Below are positions 7,896 to 14,883 of a DNA stretch of 34,757 nucleotides, piece after piece. Position 1 is the stretch's first letter. Each line of letters starts with the position of its first letter. The notes under the pieces were generated by a model. It was not told the origin of the DNA. It worked only from the letters and a program-made list of their open reading frames with translations, and searched no databases. Source of the DNA: a virus; IMG/VR virus record IMGVR_UViG_3300024348_003197, positions 1-34,757 of that record. The stretch is one strand, 5' to 3'. A program made the translations under genes and the position numbers.

Positions 7896-8938
7896 TGCCG
7901 TTACCAAGAACAATAGTCAAACCTACCTTACCTTTAGTACCAAAAAAAGTTTTGTCTGAAAGAAGAGAACAACTTTTAGAATATATTAAAGAGGATGGAA
8001 CTTACTTACCTAAGTCAGTATTACATGCCGACTTGGATAGAGGTATGCTTGATTTTGTTAAGACAGAACTTGAAGTTGTAACTGCAGGTAAAGTCGTTCC
8101 TTTATTAGATATTATCATTACAACTCAAAACTGGACTCAATACTTGGAGACATGGCAATTTGTGGATTTAGATTACAATGCGTCCCCACCATTTATTACA
8201 GTAGTTAGAACGCCTGAAGTTAAGTATGGTAGTAACCCATCACTTCAATATACAATACCAAACAGAAAACAATTTTATTATGCTTCTGTTCCGACTTGGA
8301 ATGGAAACGAACAAGGAATGGACATTTACACAATTCCACAACCTGTACCTGTTGACATCAACTATCAAGTTAAAATTATTTGCAACAGAATGAGAGAGTT
8401 GAACCAATTAAATAAAATTGTAATGCAAACTTTTTCATCAAGACAAGCGTACACTTTTATTAAAGGTCAATATGTTCCAATTATATTAAATAATGTTTCT
8501 GATGAATCTCAATTGAATATGGATTCAAGAAAGTATTATGTTCAAAGTTATGACTTTACCATGTTAGGTTATCTAATTGATGAAGAAGAGTTTGAAGTAA
8601 AACCTGCAATTCAAAGGGTTACCCAACTTATTGAACTTGATACTTCAACAAGAAAACAAAGAAGAAACAAATTTCCTGAAAATCCTGATGAATTTGAAAT
8701 GCCGTTTTTATTTGTTTCAGGTAACACGGTTTTAACCGATAGGATTGATTTTACTGCGAATATGAGTTTAATATCAACTGATAATGTTGATACGTTTGAT
8801 GTTTATATTAATGGTGATTATTACGGTAGTGATTTACAAAGAATTGAAATTACCACAAACGATGTATTACGAATCGAAGTTACAAAAAATGACAATACTC
8901 AAGAAGCAGTTGTGAAATACGAAAACAAATTAGTTTAA
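7895..8938 (+). CDS. tail completion / sheath stabiliser candidate (gp15-like)
   Basis: A 347-residue soluble protein. Residues about 145-200 (PVPVDINYQVKIICNRMREL, then a QAYTFIKGQYVPIIL strand) fit the pattern of tail-terminator proteins such as gp15: conserved Pro-Val-x-Val strand, long helix, then a strand. The C-terminal third (from about 265) is beta-rich with FDVYINGDYYGSDLQ, and may be a separate Ig-like or decoration domain. T4 gp15 has 272 residues. It is third in the coupled block and lies immediately upstream of the sheath gene, as expected for a protein capping the tail. The stop overlaps the 3' end of a small convergent gene by 4 bases. The role is inferred from position and a short pattern. 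Confidence 0.55.
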   Translation: MPLPRTIVKPTLPLVPKKVLSERREQLLEYIKEDGTYLPKSVLHADLDRGMLDFVKTELEVVTAGKVVPLLDIIITTQNWTQYLETWQFVDLDYNASPPFITVVRTPEVKYGSNPSLQYTIPNRKQFYYASVPTWNGNEQGMDIYTIPQPVPVDINYQVKIICNRMRELNQLNKIVMQTFSSRQAYTFIKGQYVPIILNNVSDESQLNMDSRKYYVQSYDFTMLGYLIDEEEFEVKPAIQRVTQLIELDTSTRKQRRNKFPENPDEFEMPFLFVSGNTVLTDRIDFTANMSLISTDNVDTFDVYINGDYYGSDLQRIEITTNDVLRIEVTKNDNTQEAVVKYENKLV

Positions 8939-9096
8939 TCTTCCCCATAGATATCTTTCTTTTCTTTACAGTTTTCAAAAATCAAATTTTCCAAAAACTT
9001 ATAAATCTTTATTCCACGCTTATCACAATACTTTTTTAGGATATCATGTGATTCAGGGGATATTTTAATGTTCTTTATTTCTTTCTTGATTTTCAT
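8935..9096 (-). CDS. small ribbon-helix-helix-like protein
   Basis: A 53-residue basic protein (starts MKIKKEIKNIKI, ends KKDIYGED). The pattern is a short strand (IKNIKISPES), helix 1 (HDILKKYCDKRG) and helix 2 (IYKFLENLIFENC), as in Arc/MetJ-type ribbon-helix-helix DNA-binding proteins that act as dimers, so it may be a transcriptional regulator. It is antisense to its neighbours, between the gp15-like gene (4-base tail overlap) and the sheath gene. Its own strand has a perfect TATTTATA box 34 bases upstream of the ATG. Composition matches the surrounding phage DNA. Coding status rests on the fold-like pattern, an intact frame filling most of the gap, and the oriented promoter motif. Confidence 0.66.
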   Translation of the reverse strand: MKIKKEIKNIKISPESHDILKKYCDKRGIKIYKFLENLIFENCKEKKDIYGED

Positions 9097-9130
9097 AGGT
9101 AGAAAAAAGGTAGAATTAATTCATACCGTT

Positions 9131-9138
9131 TATAAATA
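9131..9138 (-). promoter_or_regulatory. TATTTATA late-promoter-like motif for the RHH-like gene
   Basis: TATTTATA on the minus strand, 34 bases before the ATG at 9096. Read on the plus strand it is TATAAATACTTAT, close to the T4 late consensus pointing at the sheath gene. The sense-orientation rule seen elsewhere in this window favours the minus-strand reading. Confidence 0.42.
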
Positions 9139-9175
9139 CTTATCCAAAAGTAAAGTTTTTTCGTAAAATCTCTAA

Positions 9176-9183
9176 TATTTATC
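9176..9183 (+). promoter_or_regulatory. TATTTATC late-promoter-like motif for the tail sheath gene
   Basis: CTAATATTTATCAATAAAA lies 33 bases before the sheath ATG, followed by an A/T-rich leader without a Shine-Dalgarno sequence. It is divergent from the minus-strand box at 9131-9138, 37 bases away. Confidence 0.5.
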
Positions 9184-9216
9184 AATAAAATAAATCTGTA
9201 ACAGAATAATTTAATA

Positions 9217-12200
9217 ATGGCAACACAAGTAAATCAAAAAGTATTCGTATCACCAGGCGTATACACATCTGAAACCGACTTATCATTTGTAGCTCAGAGC
9301 GTTGGGGTAACTACATTAGGTATTGTTGGTGAGACTTTAAAAGGTCCAGCGTTCGAACCAGTATTCATAACTAACTACGACGAGTTCCAAGCCTACTTTG
9401 GCGGAACTGAACCCGTTAAATTTTATAACACCCAAATCCCAAAATATGAGGCAGCATACATTGCTAAATCATACTTGCAACAATCAAACCAATTGTTTGT
9501 TACGAGAGTATTAGGTTTGTCGGGTTATGATGCGGGTCCATCTTGGAGTTTATCGTTAATCGCCAACGTTGACCCTACAACAATTGGTGACCCATCAAAC
9601 GCAACTACCTTTAGTGCCACATTTACAGGATATTCTTCAGGTAGTACTATCTCATTTACTAATATTAGTCAATTACCTGCACAAGTGCAAGTAAATTTGA
9701 ATGCACAATATAGATTAAGCGATGGTTCTACATCTACACTACAATCTGATTTCAATACGACTTTAGGTAATATATTAGATACACCATCATTATCGGCAAC
9801 AACTTCAGTTGTTTACGGTGCAATACCAAACGCAGATTACGATACTTTAGTTGCAACATACAGTGCGGTTACTGACCCATACAATTGTGTTAACACATTT
9901 AATGATAATGATTTATCATCTTCAGCAAATGACCCATGGTTCTACGCAAACTTTGACATCTCAAGTGGAGATGCATATACAGGTTATTCTTTCTATTATT
10001 CTGTAAGTAGTTTAAGTACAGGTGGAACAGGTATATTTACAGGTGTAATTACAGGTGAATCTTATACTTTTACAGGTACTGCTTATACTGAGTTTAACAA
10101 CATGGTTGTTGGAACACTTCGTTCAAGAGGTATTTCATTATATAGTAATAGTTCATCAAGTGAAAATCACGGACCTGTTTATCAAGTAAGTGGTCTTACA
10201 GATTTACAACTTATAAGTATTGGTCAATACTCAGGTATTACAGATTCACCATTCGCAACTTTCTTACTATCAGGTATTACTAGAGATAATGACACATTCT
10301 CATTTGAGACTTCATTATTAGCGTCATCATCAAAATACTTAACTAAAGTTTTAGGTGTTGATAATTTTGGAAAATCAAGATTTGAAGTTCCTATCTTTGT
10401 TGAAGAGGTTTACCAAGGTAGTTTAAATTATGCTTACAACCAAGGATATATTAGAGGTTTAAACCCTACTTTAATTGCATTACCAGATGCTAGAAGTCAA
10501 TCAAGTCAATCAATTGCTTGGAACTTAGAAAGATATCAGTCACCTGAAACTCCATTCTTAGTTTCTGAATTGAGAGGTAATAAAGTTTATAACTTATTTA
10601 AGTTCATTTCAATTTCCGATGGAAATTCTGCAAACACTGAAATTAAAGTTTCAATTGCAAACTTATCATTTAATAACATGTCATTTGATGTGTTAATTAG
10701 AAATTTCTTTGACACAGATGCAAATCCTGTAGTAATTGAAAAATTCACTAATTGTAACTTAGACCCAGCATCTAACAACTTTATCGCTAAAAAAATTGGT
10801 TCGTCTGATGGTGAATACGCTTTGATTTCAAAATACGTTATGATTGAAATGGCTGATGAAGCACCAATTGATGCGATTCCTTGTGGATTCTACGGTTATA
10901 CTCAAAGAGAATATGAAGATGTGTCTTTATACCCATCACCATATCCTAAATTTAAAACTAAATATGATTATCCTGGTGAAGTTATTGCTAACCCACCATT
11001 TGGTACTGCAACAGGTGGTTCAAACACTGTTGAGTCAGGAGGAGACATTGTAAGAAGAACTTACTTAGGTTTCTCAACTCAATACGGTATTGATGAATCA
11101 TTCTTAACTTATAAGGGAAAACAAAACCCACAAACAGGTTGGGAGACTGCAACCGATTCAGTTAAATGGAATGTATTGAGTAAAGGTTTCCACATGGACT
11201 CAGGTGCAACTGTTGTTACTATTTCAAACACTTCAATGTCAAGTGGTCAAACAGCATTTGAATGTGGTGTTGCTGACTTTAGAGAAGACCCAGACACTCA
11301 AGAAAACCCATACTACTTTATCTACTCAAGAAAATATACATTATGTTTTGCAGGTGGATTTGACGGTTGGGATATCTACAGAGAGTGGAGAACTAACGAA
11401 GACAGATTCCAATTAGGTGCGGCAGGTTACTTGGCAGGTGCGTATCCTTCATCAAGATACCCAACTGCAACAGGAGACGGTATGTTCAAAAGAATTGTTG
11501 TTCAAAACAATACTCAAGATTTTGCAAACACTGACTACTACGCATACTTACTTGGTATCTTAACTTTCGCAAATCCTGAAGCAACTAACATTAACGTATT
11601 TGCAACGTCAAGTATCGATTATGTAAACAACTCAAATCTTGTAGAAGAAGCTATCGATATGGTTCAATATTCAAGAGCGGATTCAGTTTATATCTGTACA
11701 ACTCCTGACTATAGAATGTACACACCAGATGCAAGTAATTCTTTAGATATTATCTACTCACAAGAAGCGGTTGACAATTTGGATAATACAGGAATCGACT
11801 CTAACTACACAGCAACTTACTACCCTTGGATTTTAACGAGAGATACAGTAAACAATACACAAATTTACTTACCACCAACAGGTGAAGTTTGTAGAAACTT
11901 AGCATTGACTGATAACATTTCATTCCCTTGGTTCGCATCAGCGGGTTACACAAGAGGTCTTGTAAACTCAATCAAAGCTAGACAAAAACTTACACAAACT
12001 GACAGAGATACATTGTATCAAGGTAGAATCAACCCTATCGCAACTTTCTCTGATGTTGGAACTGTAATTTGGGGTAACAAAACATTACAAGTTGCGGACA
12101 CAGCACTTAATAGATTGAACGTAAGAAGATTATTACTTCAAGCTCGTAAGTTGATTTCCGCAGTGGCAGTAAGATTATTGTTCGAACAAAACGACCAAAT

Positions 12201-12420
12201 CGTTAGACAACAATTCTTGGATAGTGTTAACCCTATCTTGGATTCAATCAGAAGAGATAGAGGTTTATACGATTTCCGTGTAACTGTATCATCTTCACCT
12301 GAAGACTTAGATAGAAACACATTAACAGGTAAAATCTATTTAAAACCTACGAAGGCGTTAGAATTCATCGACATCGAATTCTTCATTACTCCAACAGGAG
12401 CTTCGTTTGAGAATATTTAA
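9217..12420 (+). CDS. 18: tail sheath protein (gp18-like), enlarged
   Basis: This 1067-residue protein polymerises around the tail tube and contracts at infection. The N-terminus (KVFVSPGVYTSETDLS, then GIVGETLKGPAFEPV) and C-terminus (NVRRLLLQARKLISAVAVRL, then RDRGLYDFRVTVSS and LEFIDIEFFITPTG) are typical sheath strands that form the inter-subunit mesh. T4 gp18 has 659 residues, so about 400 are extra. Much of the excess lies between residues about 110 and 390 and is Ser/Thr/Gly-rich, including a run of TG repeats near residues 268-290. This is probably one or more surface-exposed domains. The gene follows a TATTTATC motif and ends just before a strong terminator hairpin. The family is secure; the role of the extra region is unknown. 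Confidence 0.95.
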   Translation: MATQVNQKVFVSPGVYTSETDLSFVAQSVGVTTLGIVGETLKGPAFEPVFITNYDEFQAYFGGTEPVKFYNTQIPKYEAAYIAKSYLQQSNQLFVTRVLGLSGYDAGPSWSLSLIANVDPTTIGDPSNATTFSATFTGYSSGSTISFTNISQLPAQVQVNLNAQYRLSDGSTSTLQSDFNTTLGNILDTPSLSATTSVVYGAIPNADYDTLVATYSAVTDPYNCVNTFNDNDLSSSANDPWFYANFDISSGDAYTGYSFYYSVSSLSTGGTGIFTGVITGESYTFTGTAYTEFNNMVVGTLRSRGISLYSNSSSSENHGPVYQVSGLTDLQLISIGQYSGITDSPFATFLLSGITRDNDTFSFETSLLASSSKYLTKVLGVDNFGKSRFEVPIFVEEVYQGSLNYAYNQGYIRGLNPTLIALPDARSQSSQSIAWNLERYQSPETPFLVSELRGNKVYNLFKFISISDGNSANTEIKVSIANLSFNNMSFDVLIRNFFDTDANPVVIEKFTNCNLDPASNNFIAKKIGSSDGEYALISKYVMIEMADEAPIDAIPCGFYGYTQREYEDVSLYPSPYPKFKTKYDYPGEVIANPPFGTATGGSNTVESGGDIVRRTYLGFSTQYGIDESFLTYKGKQNPQTGWETATDSVKWNVLSKGFHMDSGATVVTISNTSMSSGQTAFECGVADFREDPDTQENPYYFIYSRKYTLCFAGGFDGWDIYREWRTNEDRFQLGAAGYLAGAYPSSRYPTATGDGMFKRIVVQNNTQDFANTDYYAYLLGILTFANPEATNINVFATSSIDYVNNSNLVEEAIDMVQYSRADSVYICTTPDYRMYTPDASNSLDIIYSQEAVDNLDNTGIDSNYTATYYPWILTRDTVNNTQIYLPPTGEVCRNLALTDNISFPWFASAGYTRGLVNSIKARQKLTQTDRDTLYQGRINPIATFSDVGTVIWGNKTLQVADTALNRLNVRRLLLQARKLISAVAVRLLFEQNDQIVRQQFLDSVNPILDSIRRDRGLYDFRVTVSSSPEDLDRNTLTGKIYLKPTKALEFIDIEFFITPTGASFENI

Positions 12421-12430
12421 TAAACTTAAC

Positions 12431-12458
12431 GGGGGTACTAATCATACCCCCTTTATTT
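12431..12458 (+). terminator. rho-independent terminator after the sheath gene
   Basis: GGGGGTA (12431-12437) pairs with TACCCCC (12445-12451) around a 7-base loop, followed by TTTATTT. It lies 10 bases after the sheath stop and ends 7 bases before the ATG of the next gene, so it may also influence that gene's initiation. Confidence 0.85.
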
Positions 12459-12465
12459 GCCAAAT

Positions 12466-13296
12466 ATGAAAAGACAACTTAGAGAGGGATTTAAAGGTGA
12501 GGGAACACCAGATATGAAATATTATGCTTTTGATTGGGATGATAATATTGTCCATATGCCAACAAAGATAATATTAAAAACTGAAGATGGTGACGAAGTT
12601 GGTATGAGTACAGATGATTTTGCCGAATACAGAAGTATAATCGGAAAAGAAGATTTTGAATATAAAGGAGATACTATTGTTGGATTCGGTGAAGACCCTT
12701 TTAAAAATTTTAGAACTGAAGGTGATAAAGATTTCTTGGTCGATGCGATGAGAGCAAAACTTGGACCAGCATTCAACGATTTTAGAGAAGCAATTAATAA
12801 CGGTTCAATATTTTCCATCATCACCGCAAGAGGTCACAACCCCAACACTTTAAAACAAGCCGTTTACAATTATATTATTGACGGATTTAATGGTATAGAT
12901 AAAGACCAACTCGTTAAGAACCTTAAAAAATACAGGTCGTTTTTTGACGAGGACGATATGACGGACGATGAATTAATCAAGTCATATTTAGACCTCAACA
13001 AATATCATCCAGTGTCTTTTGACGATGAAGAAGGTGCTGCCAACCCTGAAGAAGCTAAAGTTCGTGCTATGGAGGGATTTGTTTCTTATATTAAACAAAT
13101 GGCTAATGACTTAAATAAAAGAGCATTTTTCAAAAATGATGTATCTAATAACTTTGTTCCAGAGCAACCTATTATTGGATTCTCAGATGATGATGTTAGA
13201 AATGTAGAAGTAATGAGTAAACATTTTAAAGATAAACCAGATAATATAGTTAAAACTTATTCTACTGCTGGAGGCGTTAAGAAGGAATATAAGTAG
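12466..13296 (+). CDS. HAD-like phosphatase/hydrolase
   Basis: A 276-residue protein of the haloacid dehalogenase superfamily, likely a phosphatase. Motif I is FDWDDNI (D23 the nucleophile, D25 the acid/base), motif II is SIITARGHN (T120) and motif IV is GFSDDDVRN (D241-D243). Residues about 30-110 and 125-235 form inserted cap regions. I chose ATG 12466 because the in-frame TTG at 12457 lies in the T-tract of the preceding terminator. It is lodged between sheath and tube genes, which are adjacent in T4. The substrate cannot be read from the sequence; end-processing of nucleic acid (as for T4 PseT's phosphatase half) or a nucleotide are possibilities. No kinase P-loop is present. Confidence 0.82.
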   Translation: MKRQLREGFKGEGTPDMKYYAFDWDDNIVHMPTKIILKTEDGDEVGMSTDDFAEYRSIIGKEDFEYKGDTIVGFGEDPFKNFRTEGDKDFLVDAMRAKLGPAFNDFREAINNGSIFSIITARGHNPNTLKQAVYNYIIDGFNGIDKDQLVKNLKKYRSFFDEDDMTDDELIKSYLDLNKYHPVSFDDEEGAANPEEAKVRAMEGFVSYIKQMANDLNKRAFFKNDVSNNFVPEQPIIGFSDDDVRNVEVMSKHFKDKPDNIVKTYSTAGGVKKEYK

Positions 13297-13348
13297 ATTA
13301 TAATCCCGACAAATTAAAAGTAAAGAGAAAAAATTTTTAACAAGACTA

Positions 13349-13356
13349 TATTTATA
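13349..13356 (+). promoter_or_regulatory. TATTTATA late-promoter-like motif for the tail tube gene
   Basis: GACTATATTTATAGGATA lies 38 bases before the tail tube ATG, followed by a very A-rich leader. Apart from one G-to-A change it matches GACTATATTTGTAG at the gp32 promoter. No TTTG element at the -33 spacing is seen. Confidence 0.55.
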
Positions 13357-13394
13357 GGATATAAACAACAAAAAAAAACAAAAATTAAAATAAC

Positions 13395-13883
13395 ATGGCT
13401 GATTTATTAATGAAAATGCCGATACCTTACGAACCGAAACGCCAGAACCGTTTCATCTTAAGGTTTCCATCAAGTTTAGGTATTAACGAATGGTTTGTTG
13501 AAAGTGCTTCAAGACCATCTATCAAGATTGGAGCAACTGAAATTCAATTCTTAAACACATCTACATTCGTTGCAGGTAGATTTAACTGGGACCCGATTAG
13601 TGTTAAGTTCCGTGACCCTATTGGACCTTCTGCGGCTCAAGCACTTATGGAGTGGGTTCGTTTACACGCTGAATCAGTGACAGGTCGTATGGGTTATGCT
13701 GCGGGTTACAAAAAAGACATCGACCTTGAAATGTTGGACCCTACAGGAGTTGTTGTTGAGAAATGGATTCTTTATGGAACATTCTTAACTGATGTAAACT
13801 TCGGAGCGTTATCTTACAGTCAGGATGCGTTAGCGGATATCACAGCTTCTTTAAGAATGGACAGATGTGTGTTAGTATACTAA
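13395..13883 (+). CDS. 19: tail tube protein (gp19-like)
   Basis: A 162-residue protein whose hexamers stack to form the inner tail tube. T4 gp19 has 163 residues, so the length is normal. Typical features are the N-terminal FILRFPSSLGINEWFVESAS, the WDPISVKFRDPIGPSAAQAL segment followed by a WVRLHAES helix, and the C-terminal strand pair with YGTFLTDVNFG and ITASLRMDRCVLVY. The leader of about 40 bases is nearly all A and T, with no Shine-Dalgarno sequence. The gene stands alone between its own TATTTATA promoter motif and a strong terminator, which fits the high copy number needed for this protein. Confidence 0.95.
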   Translation: MADLLMKMPIPYEPKRQNRFILRFPSSLGINEWFVESASRPSIKIGATEIQFLNTSTFVAGRFNWDPISVKFRDPIGPSAAQALMEWVRLHAESVTGRMGYAAGYKKDIDLEMLDPTGVVVEKWILYGTFLTDVNFGALSYSQDALADITASLRMDRCVLVY

Positions 13884-13917
13884 TACTATTTACATAAAAT
13901 CATACTCATTTATATTT

Positions 13918-13952
13918 AACCGTAAAGCTAATAAACTTTACGGTTATTTTTT
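13918..13952 (+). terminator. rho-independent terminator after the tail tube gene
   Basis: A perfect 10-bp stem, AACCGTAAAG (13918-13927) with CTTTACGGTT (13936-13945), an 8-base loop, then ATTTTTTT. It ends 3 bases before the ATG of the gp26-like gene. Confidence 0.88.
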
Positions 13953-13955
13953 TAT

Positions 13956-14699
13956 ATGGACAATCAATCAAAAGACTACGGTCAAGAAAATTTTACACTA
14001 CCACATGACGTGGTTCAATTACCATCTCAAGGGGTATTTTACAAAAATAAAAAGAAAGCGATTAAAGTTGGTTACCTTACCGCATCAGATGAAAACATTT
14101 TGATGGGTGGTGCTAATGACTTAACAATGAGTTTGTTAAGGGCTAAAATATATGAACCAGATATTAAAGTTGAAGACTTAATTGAAGGTGACGTTGAGGC
14201 GATTCTTATCTTTTTAAGGAATACTGCGTTTGGTCCTGAAATGACATTAAACGTTACTGACCCCACTACTAAGAAACAATTTCAAACCACCGTTATGTTG
14301 GATGAGTTGTCTATTATTAGTAACCAAAAACCAAATGAGGACGGGACATTTACTATAATGTTACCAAAATCTCAATCAACTATTAAAGTTAAACCATTAT
14401 CATACGGAGAGATTCAAGATATCAATCGTATGGCTTCAACATATCCACAAGGTAGAGTTGTTCCGAGAGTTACTTGGAGAATGGAAAAAGAAATATTAGA
14501 GGTTGATGGTTCAAGAGATAAAGCACAAATCGCTAAGTTTATCGAGTCAATGCCAATTGCAGATTCAAAGTTCATTAGAAACTTTATGAATGAAAATGAA
14601 CCAAGATTAGACATGAACAAAACAATTATGACCCCGTCAGGAGAAAGACTAACAGTAAATGTTGGTTTTGGGGTCGACTTTTTTCGCCCTTTCTTCTGA
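13956..14699 (+). CDS. 26: baseplate hub protein (gp26-like)
   Basis: A 247-residue protein matching the gp26-type baseplate hub family of T4-like phages. Recognisable segments are VVQLPSQGVFY near the N-terminus, then VGYLTASDENILMGG, then DLIEGDVEAILIFLRNTAFG around residues 68-88, a conserved order in this family, and a C-terminal VGFGVDFFRPFF. In T4 the hub proteins help nucleate the tube and hold the tape measure. The start ATG is 3 bases after the T-tract of the tail-tube terminator, so it may depend on read-through or an overlapping promoter. The last 41 bases overlap the next gene in the +1 frame. Confidence 0.82.
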   Translation: MDNQSKDYGQENFTLPHDVVQLPSQGVFYKNKKKAIKVGYLTASDENILMGGANDLTMSLLRAKIYEPDIKVEDLIEGDVEAILIFLRNTAFGPEMTLNVTDPTTKKQFQTTVMLDELSIISNQKPNEDGTFTIMLPKSQSTIKVKPLSYGEIQDINRMASTYPQGRVVPRVTWRMEKEILEVDGSRDKAQIAKFIESMPIADSKFIRNFMNENEPRLDMNKTIMTPSGERLTVNVGFGVDFFRPFF

Positions 14700-14838
14700 G
14701 TATAGGAAGAGTCAAATCGACGAATTTTATTATTTAACTACATTAATGAAGGTTTCTTATCAAGATTTTGAGAGGATGCCAATATTTGTTAGAAAATATC
14801 TACTTAATAAATGGATAGAAGATAATCAGAAGGACTAA
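14659..14838 (+). CDS. 51: small gp51-like baseplate assembly protein, overlapping gp26 out of frame
   Basis: A 59-residue reading frame starting MLVLGSTFFALSSEYRKSQ at an ATG inside the gp26-like gene. It contains FYYLTTLMKVSYQDFERMP, then FVRKYLLNKWIEDN. The 'hydrophobic helix, MPxxxRxxxL' pattern resembles small baseplate-hub assembly proteins (gp51 type) that follow gp26 in T4-like phages. An ATG at 14746 would leave only 30 residues and drop part of the helix, so the upstream ATG fits better. The overlap suggests translational coupling; a programmed frameshift fusion of gp26 with this frame is an alternative. The stop codon lies in the following hairpin. Confidence 0.62.
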   Translation: MLVLGSTFFALSSEYRKSQIDEFYYLTTLMKVSYQDFERMPIFVRKYLLNKWIEDNQKD

Positions 14839-14857
14839 AAAAATTAGTCCTTCTTCT
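14828..14857 (+). terminator. hairpin / weak terminator after the gp51-like gene
   Basis: A perfect 11-bp stem, AGAAGGACTAA (14828-14838) with TTAGTCCTTCT (14844-14854), and a 5-base A loop, containing the stop codon of the gp51-like gene. The downstream tract (TCTATTTA) is poor in consecutive T, so termination may be partial. It abuts the next TATTTATA motif. Confidence 0.6.
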
Positions 14858-14864
14858 ATTTATA
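14857..14864 (+). promoter_or_regulatory. TATTTATA late-promoter-like motif for the tape measure gene
   Basis: CTATTTATATAGAAACC lies 19 bases before the tape measure ATG and directly after the hairpin. Its context is nearly the same as at 29534 (ATATTTATATAGAAACA). Confidence 0.55.
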
Positions 14865-14883
14865 TAGAAACCAAAAAAATTAA

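Noticed and set aside
9131-9143. TATAAATACTTAT as a T4-orientation late promoter for the sheath gene
   Set aside because: It is close to the T4 consensus, but every other late unit here has the reverse orientation, and the sheath gene already has TATTTATC at 9176. It fits better as the minus-strand box of the small RHH-like gene.
12457-12465. TTG start for the HAD-like gene, adding three residues
   Set aside because: It lies in the T-tract of the sheath terminator. ATG 12466 leaves the whole HAD domain intact.
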